A stretch of 64,000 nucleotides of DNA, taken from Natronorubrum daqingense. GTDB lineage: Archaea > Halobacteriota > Halobacteria > Halobacteriales > Natrialbaceae. Location: contig NZ_CP019327.1 of NCBI RefSeq assembly GCF_001971705.1, forward strand, positions 744,001-808,000. The letters are read 5' to 3'. Shown here in pieces: positions 17,256 to 25,000 of this stretch (positions are counted from its first letter, which is position 1; each line of letters opens with the position of its first letter). The position numbers and the translations under genes were made by a program. The notes under the pieces are model-generated. The model saw only the letters and a list, made by a program, of their open reading frames with translations. It did no database searches and had not been told where the DNA came from.

Positions 17256-18476
17256 ATGAGCGCAGGAACACAGGTACACGCCAATCTGACGGAAGAACAG
17301 GTACGCCAGATCTCGGGCGACCTCGAGGAACCCGAGTGGCTCCTCGAGACCCGTCTCGAGGCCCTCGACGCGCTCGAGGACCTCGACATGCCAGACGTGA
17401 TCCGAACGCCGGGTCGCGACTGGACGAACCTTCACGGACTCGACTACGAGTCGCTCGTCGATCCGCTGAACGCGGCGGAGAACAAGGATCAGGTCGGCCC
17501 GGACGAGGTCGACGTGTTGTCGTGGGCTGACGCCGTAGAAGAACACGAGGAACTCATCCAGGAACACTTCGGCAGCATCGTCGATCCCCAGGAGAACTAC
17601 CTGACGGCACTGTCGACGGCGCTGTTTAGCACCGGAACGGTCATCTACGTCCCCGAAGGAGTCGACGCCGAGGACGTGAAGATCCGGACCGAGCAGAACT
17701 CCCGCTCGCTGTTCAACTACACGCTCGTCGTCACCGAGAAATCGTCCTCGGTGACGATCCTCGAACGACAGTCGACGGGCGAAGAGCAAGACGAGCAGTA
17801 CTACAGCGGCATCGTCGAAGTCATTGCGGGCGAGAACAGCAACGTCCAGTACGGCAGCCTCCAGAACCTCTCGGAGGAAGCCTACAACTTCACGCTCAAA
17901 CGCGGCGACGCGGGCACGTACGCGACGATCGACTGGATCGAAGCTAACTTCGGTACGCAGCTAACGAAGACCGAGGTCTCCACGGAACTCAACGGCGACA
18001 GTTCCGAGAGCCAGATCGTCGGCGCGTTCTACGGCCACAACGACCAGCACTTCGACCTCGACGCGAAGGTCTGGCACCGCGCCGAGCACACGACGGCCGA
18101 CCTCGTCACTCGCGGCGTCACCGACGACGTCGCCCGTTCGGTCTACGAGGGCGTCCAGGACGTTGGCCGAAGCGCGTGGGACACGAGTTCCTACCAGCGT
18201 GAAAACACCCTGATGCTCAGCGACGAGAGCGAGGCCGACGCCTCGCCGAAGCTGATCATCAACAACCACGACACCGAGGCCAGCCACTCCGCAACGGTCG
18301 GCCAGATCGACGAGGAGGACCTCTTCTACATGACCTCCCGCGGCGTCGATCCGCGCGACGCACGAAACATGCTCGTCGAAGGCTTCTTCGTCCCCGTCCT
18401 CGAGGAAGTCGCCGTCGACGAACTGCGCGAGGATCTCGACGACCTGATCGCTGCGCGACTCCGCCAGCGAGCCTAA
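17256..18476 (+). CDS. sufD: Fe-S cluster assembly protein SufD
   Basis: 406-residue SufD, the SufB homologue that completes the SufB-SufC2-SufD complex. The C-terminal SUF domain has ASHSATVGQIDEEDLFYMTSRG and ends DDLIAARLRQRA. Its N-terminal part is divergent and acidic, with RTPGRDWTNLHGLDYESLVDP. Full length for archaeal SufD. Confidence 0.93.
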   Translation: MSAGTQVHANLTEEQVRQISGDLEEPEWLLETRLEALDALEDLDMPDVIRTPGRDWTNLHGLDYESLVDPLNAAENKDQVGPDEVDVLSWADAVEEHEELIQEHFGSIVDPQENYLTALSTALFSTGTVIYVPEGVDAEDVKIRTEQNSRSLFNYTLVVTEKSSSVTILERQSTGEEQDEQYYSGIVEVIAGENSNVQYGSLQNLSEEAYNFTLKRGDAGTYATIDWIEANFGTQLTKTEVSTELNGDSSESQIVGAFYGHNDQHFDLDAKVWHRAEHTTADLVTRGVTDDVARSVYEGVQDVGRSAWDTSSYQRENTLMLSDESEADASPKLIINNHDTEASHSATVGQIDEEDLFYMTSRGVDPRDARNMLVEGFFVPVLEEVAVDELREDLDDLIAARLRQRA

Positions 18477-18532
18477 CGCGACCGTTTTCTCTCGTTTCTG
18501 TCTCTCCCTCTCTCGCCCTAGTAGTCCCCACT

Positions 18533-18679
18533 ATGCCGTCGCTCTCTATCGAACTGTCAGTCGAGACTGTCGACACACTCGAGGTGGAACGCGAACGCTT
18601 GGAATTCGAGAGTCGACGGGCGTACGTCCGTTGGATCGTCGCGAACAGAGGATCGACCGAAGTGAGATCGGAGAGTTAA
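18533..18679 (+). CDS. ribbon-helix-helix mini-protein, 48 aa
   Basis: ATG 18533 to TAA 18677-18679. The sequence begins with a short beta-strand (PSLSIELSVETVDTLE), followed by two helices (ERERLEFESRRAYVRWIVANR). This is the layout of a CopG-type ribbon-helix-helix DNA-binding domain. It lies 56 bases after sufD on the same strand and may belong to the same transcript. No toxin gene is adjacent. It could be a transcription factor for nearby iron genes or a lone antitoxin-like protein; that is inference. Confidence 0.6.
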   Translation: MPSLSIELSVETVDTLEVERERLEFESRRAYVRWIVANRGSTEVRSES

Positions 18680-18709
18680 CGTGGGTTAGCGCCACCAACC
18701 GATCACCCG

Positions 18710-18817
18710 CTAATTGAACCACTCGCTGTTGAGTCGGGCGTCACCGTTTCGATACCATCGGACGACCGTGTATCCGAACGCGACCAGCAGGACACCGCCG
18801 ACGATATTTCCGATCAT
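18710..18817 (-). CDS. one-helix membrane mini-protein, 35 aa
   Basis: ATG 18817 encodes 35 residues with a single membrane helix (MIGNIVGGVLLVAFGYTVVRWY) and a charged tail. A GTATATG word about 30 bases upstream on the minus strand may be its TATA box. Very short, so the call rests on helix, start and promoter spacing only. Function unknown. Confidence 0.4.
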   Translation of the reverse strand: MIGNIVGGVLLVAFGYTVVRWYRNGDARLNSEWFN

Positions 18818-19043
18818 ATTGACCCGTATTTTCTCAGGTGCGCACATATACCTGCTGTCGGGACAGGTGCCTGAACCGACTCCCCTCCACACTGTCCCAG
18901 TTCAGACACCGACCCCGTCGCTATCTGGCGAGAAGGGGGTGCAACGACTCTTCGTGGCTACTATCGATGGTATGTCGACGTGGTAGCTTTCTCATCGACG
19001 AGCCACCGAGCCGAGAAGGAGCACAGGTGCGTGAGTAGGGACG

Positions 19044-19051
19044 GTTAAGTA
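19044..19051 (+). promoter_or_regulatory. TATA box of the ferritin-like gene
   Basis: GTTAAGTA lies 22 bases before ATG 19074, suitable for a leaderless or near-leaderless transcript. The region from 18818 to here (about 225 bases) shows no other feature. Confidence 0.4.
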
Positions 19052-19073
19052 TCAGTAGCCCAGATCCAGTTGT

Positions 19074-19568
19074 ATGAGTCTGGGACAGCGCGTCTCGAGC
19101 GACCACCAGCTTACCCGACTCCTTCAGATCGGAGTCGTGCTGGAAGAAGTCGTCGAGTCACGCGCCGCCCACCACCTCGACTCGCTCCCGCCGAGCGAGC
19201 GAGAGGAAATCGACGCCGAGATCCGAGAGTTACTCGAGGACGCTGCCACGGAGTCTGCAGACCACCGGGACCGTCTCGAGGCATTGATCGACGATCTCGA
19301 CGCCGAGACGGTGGGTTACGAGGAGATCAACGCCTTGGTCGACGCTCAGTACGGGCCACCGGAGGACACCGACGGTCTGTTGTACGATCAACTCGCGAAC
19401 GAGGAGACGGCGTACAAGTTCTACGACGACCTCATCGATGCAATCGAAGCCTCCGAGGCCGAGTACGCGATCGATCGCGACCGACTCCTCGAGACGTTGT
19501 ACGATATTCGTGAGGAAGAAAAGCAGGGCGTCGAGGACGTGACCGAGATCATGGAGCACAGAGCATGA
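19074..19568 (+). CDS. ferritin-like / rubrerythrin-like domain protein
   Basis: 164-residue all-helical acidic protein. Glu- and His-containing helices (GVVLEEVVESRAAHHLDSL; LANEETAYKFYDDLIDAIE; LLETLYDIREEEKQGVEDV) fit a four-helix ferritin-like bundle with di-iron-type ligands. A role in iron handling or oxidative protection is inferred from the neighbours: the suf operon before it and a DtxR-family regulator after it. It lacks a rubredoxin-like cysteine domain. Ligand residues cannot be assigned with certainty by eye. Confidence 0.65.
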   Translation: MSLGQRVSSDHQLTRLLQIGVVLEEVVESRAAHHLDSLPPSEREEIDAEIRELLEDAATESADHRDRLEALIDDLDAETVGYEEINALVDAQYGPPEDTDGLLYDQLANEETAYKFYDDLIDAIEASEAEYAIDRDRLLETLYDIREEEKQGVEDVTEIMEHRA

Positions 19569-19638
19569 TCGGGACGGGTCAGCAAACGGAGGCTACCGCC
19601 GCGACAGCAGAGACGCGCTGTACTGACGGAGGGACGCG

Positions 19639-20073
19639 ATGAACACGGCAGATCAGTATCTCAAGGCGATCTATCTCGCCCAACGGATCGAAGACGGCCC
19701 AGCATCGACCGGTACGCTCGCCGACTTACTCGAAGTCAGTCCGGCAAGCGTCAACGAGATGATCGGCAAACTCGAGGAACGCGAACTCGTCGAACACGAG
19801 AAGTACAAGGGTGCGAGCCTAACCAACGAGGGGATCGAGCGGGCCCACGACGCGCTCCAGACGTACTGCATCATCGAACGATTCCTCGCGAACGTCCTCG
19901 AGGTCGAGGAGTTTCGCGACGAGGCCCGCGCCTTAGAGAGCGTGATCGACGATACGGTTGCAGATCGCCTCGATACGATCATCGACCGTCCTGGGGAGTG
20001 TCCGGACTGTTTCGACCCCGAGCAGGATTTCTGTGAACGACTCGAGGTCGGATCGGACGGCTGTCCCGAGTAA
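19639..20073 (+). CDS. DtxR/SirR-family metal-dependent regulator
   Basis: 144 residues. The N-terminal winged helix (NTADQYLKAIYLAQ; TGTLADLLEVSPASVNEMIGKLEERELVEHEKYKGASLT) is followed by the DtxR dimerisation/metal-binding domain (LQTYCIIERFLANVLEVEEFRDEARALESVI). The C-terminus carries Cys-rich ECPDCFDPEQDFCERL. It has no SH3-like third domain, as in short archaeal members. By family it represses iron or manganese uptake and storage genes when metal is bound. It lies 70 bases after the ferritin-like gene and may regulate that gene and perhaps suf. Confidence 0.85.
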   Translation: MNTADQYLKAIYLAQRIEDGPASTGTLADLLEVSPASVNEMIGKLEERELVEHEKYKGASLTNEGIERAHDALQTYCIIERFLANVLEVEEFRDEARALESVIDDTVADRLDTIIDRPGECPDCFDPEQDFCERLEVGSDGCPE

Positions 20074-20107
20074 TCCTTCGAGTCCCGACGAACACTGTCG
20101 CCGTTGT

Positions 20108-21892
20108 TTACTCGACGTCGGGATCGCCAAATCGAATGTACCGCCGTCCGATAATCGCCGCGATCGCGAGTGCGGCGACGACTGTGAGGCTGAGTTCGAA
20201 CGGCAGCGCCCATCGATCCTCGTCTCCATCCCAGTCGTCCTCGAATACGTCCGCGTAGTACGTCGCGATTTCCTCACCCGAGAGTGCAAGGAGCACCTCC
20301 CGGTTGTTCTCGAAGGCGTTTTCGTTCCAGTTTGCACTTCCGACGATGGCGATCTCTCGATCGATAACGACGCCTTTTGCGTGGATTTTCTCGAACCGAT
20401 CGGTCTCCTCGACGAGGCCGACCTCGAGTGAGAGCCCCTCGCTGGTTGCGTACTCCTCGAGTTCGTCCGCGAGGGCCCGATTGTCGTCTTCGTGGTACCA
20501 GGTCGAATCGAGGAGGATCTGTACGTCTACGCCGCGGTGGGCAGCATCGATCGTCTCCTCGAGAACGGACGCGTCTGCAGCGATCGAGGCCTGTTTGACG
20601 AGAATCTCCTCGTCGGCATCGGCGAGCAGTTCCTCCACGCGAGATTCGGCGTTGTCCGGGGCGACGAGGAGTTCTGCCGCCTCGATCGCGGTCGGCTCTG
20701 GCCCGTATTCGCTCGGGTACGAACCGGGCGGTTCCTCGCCACCGCCTTCGTCGTCGACGAACGAGGTGTCCTCACGGTACTCGGAGCCGGGGACAGTATC
20801 CCAACCCTCGAAATCTGCGTCGAAGACCGCCTCGAGGTCGGCTGCGAGCGTTTCGTCCTCGAGCAGAACACCCCAGCCGCGACTCGACTCGCCACCGACG
20901 CCGGCGGGGGCCCAGTTTTCGCTCGTGACGAGCACTTGGTCGTCCGCGACGGCGTACTTCGGGTGGTGGAATCGATATCGTGAGCCTTCGCCACCGATCG
21001 CACGGACCTCCACGTCGCCATCCTCGAGCGTCTCGAGGACGGGTTCGGTCGTCACCTCCGTACCGCCGACTGGACTGGCCTCGAGGAGGACGGAGACGTC
21101 GACACCCCGGTCTGCAGCGTCGACGAGGTCCTCGGCGATCTCCTCGGAGGTAAGGGTGTAGCCGGCGACCGAGAGACGATCCTCGGCTTCCCGAATCGTC
21201 TCTCGTGGAAGCTCGGGCTCGTCAGGAAGGACGAACGGCGTCGCCTCGTCGGCGTCGCCGCTCGAGACCGGCACGCACGTCGCATCTCGTGGATGCCAGT
21301 CTCCGTCGGCGGGTGTCTGTGTGGTGGCGGTGTCGAATTCGTCGGCGTCGCGGTGCCAGCGCTCTTCGAGTGACGCCCGTTCGTACGACACCGTATCGAC
21401 CGTCGTCGACCCGTTTCGAAGTTCGAGGTCGTCGCCGTCGACGGCCAGTCGCAACGAACCCTCGAGTTCGCGGACTGGATAGTCGGTCAACTCGTCGGTG
21501 GCTTCGGTGTCCGTACTCAGTGCGACTCGTCCAGAGACCGTTTCGTTCGGAATAGATGCGCTCGTGTGGCCGTCCGTGATCGTCCAGTTTTCGAGTTCGG
21601 TGTCGGGTGGGGTCTCGAGAACGACGTACTCGCCGACGTTGTGTTCCGTGGACGGATTTGGAAACGCCTCGACGATTCTGGGCTCGAAATCGACGTCAGT
21701 GTCCGCCGAGGTTCCAGTACCGGGGTTCGAAACTACTGCAGGACAGGCCGGTTCGGTGTTGGTTTCGGGGAGCGATAGTGTCGCCGTAGATGCAGGACTC
21801 GCGGACTCGGTAGCAGCCAAGGTGATGCCGGCCCCACTGGCGACTACCAGTATGAGAACGACCGAGACGATCACGAGTCGCTGACGATCCAT
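20108..21892 (-). CDS. exported lamin-tail / phospholipase D-like protein
   Basis: 594 residues. A signal peptide (MDRQRLVIVSVVLILVVASGAGITLA) is followed by a lamin-tail-like beta domain (about residues 68-180, PRIVEAFPNPSTEHNVGEYVVLE onward). Two phospholipase D catalytic domains come next, with HxK motifs HHPKYAVADD near residue 309 and IHAKGVVIDREIAIVGSANW near 501. A C-terminal membrane helix (LSLTVVAALAIAAII) and a short cytoplasmic tail follow. The catalytic site would face outside the cell. Such proteins may cleave DNA or phospholipids; substrate unknown. It shares a strand with the HEAT-repeat gene and pssA upstream. Confidence 0.8.
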   Translation of the reverse strand: MDRQRLVIVSVVLILVVASGAGITLAATESASPASTATLSLPETNTEPACPAVVSNPGTGTSADTDVDFEPRIVEAFPNPSTEHNVGEYVVLETPPDTELENWTITDGHTSASIPNETVSGRVALSTDTEATDELTDYPVRELEGSLRLAVDGDDLELRNGSTTVDTVSYERASLEERWHRDADEFDTATTQTPADGDWHPRDATCVPVSSGDADEATPFVLPDEPELPRETIREAEDRLSVAGYTLTSEEIAEDLVDAADRGVDVSVLLEASPVGGTEVTTEPVLETLEDGDVEVRAIGGEGSRYRFHHPKYAVADDQVLVTSENWAPAGVGGESSRGWGVLLEDETLAADLEAVFDADFEGWDTVPGSEYREDTSFVDDEGGGEEPPGSYPSEYGPEPTAIEAAELLVAPDNAESRVEELLADADEEILVKQASIAADASVLEETIDAAHRGVDVQILLDSTWYHEDDNRALADELEEYATSEGLSLEVGLVEETDRFEKIHAKGVVIDREIAIVGSANWNENAFENNREVLLALSGEEIATYYADVFEDDWDGDEDRWALPFELSLTVVAALAIAAIIGRRYIRFGDPDVE

Positions 21893-21982
21893 CGACGACT
21901 CTGGCCGCTCGTTCGTACGTAAAGTCTCGGATCGAGTCGTCGTTCAAAAACAGTGCCCATCGACCCGCCGATTCGCCCCGAA

Positions 21983-23314
21983 TCAGGCCGCGGGCTCGAG
22001 CGTCGCTTTCTCGGCTTCGGCTTGCACGAGGTACGCGCGGTCGTCACCGTACTCGGCGACGATCTCGAGTGCGTCTTCGGTACCGATCTGGTTGAGTGCC
22101 CAGGCGGCGCTGGCGCGAACGCGGTCCTCGTCGTCCTCGGCGAGGATGTCTTCGAGTGGATCGATCGCACGCGTGTCGCCGATGAGACCGAGTGCGCGGG
22201 CAGCCGAACTTCGCACGTCCGGTTCCTCGTCGACCAGTTGGTTGGCGATCGGTTGGACTGCATCTTCGGCACCGACTTCGCCGAGTGCTCTGAACGCGGG
22301 TTGTTGGAGGGTCGGGTTCGAGTCGACGTAATCCAACAGGGTGTCGACGACCTCCCCGTCGTCGTCGCCGATCTTGCCGAGGATCGACATCGCCGTCGTG
22401 TCCCGACGGTTCGCCTTCTGGATCATCGGCTCGATGGCTTCTTCGGGACCCATGCGCTCTAAGGCATCGAGACAGTGTTCTTCCATGAAGTCGGAGTCGA
22501 ACGTCTCGAGGGCGAGTAAGATCATGTCGACGTTGCCGCGTTTCTCGTGGACCTTGAGCGCGTGCCACTCCGGCGGGAAATCCTTGACGTGCTCGAGTAC
22601 GTCGTAGAAGCCCTCCCGTCGCATCTGCTCGCGGACCTTGAGATCACTCCACGCGGTCGACTCGTCGATTCCCGTCTCGAGGTCGTCCGTCGCCTCGAGG
22701 AAGGCCGCGATCGTCTCGGCGTCGTCGTCCGCGTCGAGGTCTGCGTCCTCGACGGCCGTCGCTGCCTCCCCGAGGGTTTCCTCGAGTTGGGCAGGGACAT
22801 CGTCGCCGTCTTCGACGATCGTGAGTGAGGTATCGAGCAGGTCGTTCGTCTCCTCGAGGAATGCGTCGACGACATCGATCAATTCGTCGTCGCCCTCCTC
22901 GGTCCAGCGGGTGCTCGTAATCGTTCCGCTGGCGTCGTCGATCTCGCCGACCACGTCTTCGCCGTAGGGGCCGCGCTGGTCCTCGAGATCGGACTCGAGG
23001 TCGGAAAGATCGCTCTCGATATCGTCGTAACGATCCTGGAGTTCCTCCTCCGGGGTGATTTTCTCCTCTTCGTCGTCTTCCTCGTCCTCGTCGGGTTCCG
23101 GCGGCTCTGGAATCTCGATCTCCTCGAGATCGTCTCGAAACGCTTCCAGATCAGCCTCGACGTCGTCGAGGTCGTCCTCGGTGTCGGCCGCGTCGAGATC
23201 CTCCTCGAGCGAGTCGACGTCACCTTCGAAGGCCTCGAGGGCTTCCCGGATGGCCTCGAGATCGACCGGTTCGGGTTCCTCGGCTCCGTCCTCGGCTGCC
23301 TCGTCTTCGCTCAT
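21983..23314 (-). CDS. HEAT-repeat protein with acidic coiled N-terminus
   Basis: 443 residues. The first 120 or so are extremely acidic and heptad-like (LEAFEGDVDSLEEDLDAADTEDD, then DEDEEDDEEEK). The C-terminal 200 residues contain five or more HEAT/PBS-lyase-type repeats (AFRALGEVGAEDAVQPIANQLVD; AARALGLIGDTRAIDPLEDIL; AAWALNQIGTEDALEIVAEY). It is a protein-protein scaffold rather than an enzyme. It sits 72 bases downstream of pssA and upstream of the phospholipase D-like gene on the same strand. Its partner is unknown. Confidence 0.8.
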   Translation of the reverse strand: MSEDEAAEDGAEEPEPVDLEAIREALEAFEGDVDSLEEDLDAADTEDDLDDVEADLEAFRDDLEEIEIPEPPEPDEDEEDDEEEKITPEEELQDRYDDIESDLSDLESDLEDQRGPYGEDVVGEIDDASGTITSTRWTEEGDDELIDVVDAFLEETNDLLDTSLTIVEDGDDVPAQLEETLGEAATAVEDADLDADDDAETIAAFLEATDDLETGIDESTAWSDLKVREQMRREGFYDVLEHVKDFPPEWHALKVHEKRGNVDMILLALETFDSDFMEEHCLDALERMGPEEAIEPMIQKANRRDTTAMSILGKIGDDDGEVVDTLLDYVDSNPTLQQPAFRALGEVGAEDAVQPIANQLVDEEPDVRSSAARALGLIGDTRAIDPLEDILAEDDEDRVRASAAWALNQIGTEDALEIVAEYGDDRAYLVQAEAEKATLEPAA

Positions 23315-23386
23315 GGGACCACCTGTGTCTGATTAGAGTGTGGACGCGTGGCAGTGAACATACGCTACACTCGTGTCACGAGCGTC

Positions 23387-24112
23387 CTAAGCGTTTCCAT
23401 GCACTTCGGCGGCCGCTGGCTCGGGATCCTGACGCCAGTACAGCCACGGGCTGAGGGTCATGTAGGCGATGCCGAGTGTCAACAGTGCATACGGAAACGT
23501 GCGGCCGGCGAAACTCGGAATCAGGATCGCGAGGGCGTGGACGATGCCCATGATGGCCGCATCGCGAACGAGTAGATCGGGGTAGCGAATGCGAGAGACC
23601 ATCAGGTAACAGAACGCGCCCGTGATAGCGAGGACGAGCCAGGGTTCGGGGCGACCCGCGAGGATCGCCGCACCGAGAACGGTCGCCGCCAGCGTCGTCT
23701 GGACGCCTTCGGTGTAGTTCCCGGAGATGTCGTAGGCGGTATACATGCCGAGGCGGGTGACTGCCGTGGCGACGAAGAGGGCACAGACGGCCGTTACGAG
23801 GAGGAGTTCACCGGTCACCGCATCGAATCCGATCGCGAGGGCGTCCGTGACGACGACGAACGCGAGGACGGCGGGAGCGACGCCGAAAGAAGCGACGTCC
23901 GCTAACGAGTCGAGGTACGGTCCGGCGTCGGTCCCGCCGTAGCGGCGCGCGAGAATCCCGTCGAGACCGTCCGCGATGGCTGCAAGGAGGATGAGACGGG
24001 CGGCGAGATCGATATCGACGAACGCCACGACGATCGCGACGAACCCCAACGCGGCGTTTGCGATCGTCACGGCGTCGGCGACGCCGAGTCGCCCGACGAA
24101 CCGGGGGAGCAT
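23387..24112 (-). CDS. pssA: CDP-alcohol phosphatidyltransferase, archaetidylserine synthase
   Basis: 241-residue multi-pass membrane enzyme. The CDP-alcohol phosphotransferase motif is complete: DGLDGILARRYGGTDAGPYLDSLAD supplies the Asp-rich metal site. By family it transfers archaetidic acid from CDP-archaeol to serine. In haloarchaea PssA also supports archaeosortase-dependent protein anchoring. ATG 24112 (MLPRFVG) is chosen; the longer frame to 24289 is basic and overlaps the promoter of the divergent cupredoxin gene. The decarboxylase PssD is not seen here. Confidence 0.85.
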   Translation of the reverse strand: MLPRFVGRLGVADAVTIANAALGFVAIVVAFVDIDLAARLILLAAIADGLDGILARRYGGTDAGPYLDSLADVASFGVAPAVLAFVVVTDALAIGFDAVTGELLLVTAVCALFVATAVTRLGMYTAYDISGNYTEGVQTTLAATVLGAAILAGRPEPWLVLAITGAFCYLMVSRIRYPDLLVRDAAIMGIVHALAILIPSFAGRTFPYALLTLGIAYMTLSPWLYWRQDPEPAAAEVHGNA

Positions 24113-24269
24113 ACTCGCGGAATCGACGCGGAGCGACCTTACGTGTTTTCGTTTTCGTACACCGATACGTTCGCTCTGCGTCGTCCATCGACCCAACTGT
24201 GTCGGGCAGGTTCGAGACATCCACCGGCGACGGACAGGAGTCCCACGCTCGAGGAATGAACCGGGGTGG

Positions 24270-24275
24270 TTATAT
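24270..24275 (+). promoter_or_regulatory. TATA box of the cupredoxin gene
   Basis: TTATAT lies 23 bases before ATG 24299, the spacing of a leaderless haloarchaeal promoter; it also fixes the start codon. Confidence 0.55.
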
Positions 24276-24298
24276 CGCAACTGTCCCAACGCGTTCGT

Positions 24299-24736
24299 AT
24301 GAACAGGCGCGCCTACCTCGCCGCCGTTTGCTCTTCCGTCTCCGTCGGGCTAGCAGGCTGTTCGACGGTTCGCAGCGCCTTCGGTGATGACCTGTGCGAT
24401 GGTGACGATTGTGATATCGGAATGACTCGCAACGAGTTCGTCCCCGAAGAGTACGAAGCGAGCGTCGGCGATACCGTTGTCTGGAAGAACACCAGCGACG
24501 CTCGTCACACCGTCACTGCGCTCGACAACGGCATTCCGGACGATGCAGAGTACTTCGCGAGTGGCGGGTACGAAGACCAACAGACGGCCGTCGACGCCTG
24601 GCACGAGGAAGAGGGTGGAAAGATCGAACTCCGCGAGACGTACGAACACACCTTCGAGGTGCCAGGAGAGTACGAATACATCTGTGAGCCTCACATCAAC
24701 GGCGGGATGGTCGGCACGGTCATCGTCACCGAGTAA
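24299..24736 (+). CDS. halocyanin-like blue copper lipoprotein
   Basis: 145 residues. The N-terminus MNRRAYLAAVCSSVSVGLAGC has a twin-arginine-type start and a lipobox ending at Cys21, so the protein should be exported and lipid-anchored. The cupredoxin domain carries the type 1 copper ligands: His in ARHTVTAL, then Cys, His and Met in CEPHINGGM. By family it is a mobile electron carrier at the outer face of the membrane. It is divergent from pssA and monocistronic. Confidence 0.88.
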   Translation: MNRRAYLAAVCSSVSVGLAGCSTVRSAFGDDLCDGDDCDIGMTRNEFVPEEYEASVGDTVVWKNTSDARHTVTALDNGIPDDAEYFASGGYEDQQTAVDAWHEEEGGKIELRETYEHTFEVPGEYEYICEPHINGGMVGTVIVTE

Positions 24737-24879
24737 CGATATTTTTTATCGCTGATGGCCTCGGTTCCGACTCGAGGGCCCCGTCTACTGGTTTCCGACC
24801 CGACGAGAATTATTTCTGGATCGAGTACATTCCAAATTCATATCTTTGTTCAGACAGTTTTTGGTCGGATAACGTACTG

Positions 24880-24976
24880 GTTATAAATCGCCGCGAGCGG
24901 GTATGAACTCCCATACATCAGTTTGCTTCAGGGTAAGATGTGACACACGCCGGTCAGAATCCTTCATGTTTATACA
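24880..24976 (+). promoter_or_regulatory. two TATA boxes upstream of pckA
   Basis: A proximal TTTATACA (24969-24976) lies 24 bases before ATG 25001 and predicts a leaderless mRNA. A second, strong GGTTATAAATC at about 24880-24890 lies some 115 bases upstream. The interval contains no plausible gene, so two promoters or a second regulated start are possible. Confidence 0.5.
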
Positions 24977-25000
24977 CCGGGCTGATGGTGGGTTACGTAT

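Noticed and set aside
15773-17389. 538-residue minus-strand frame
   Set aside because: It is antisense to sufB; the composition lacks any recognised domain.
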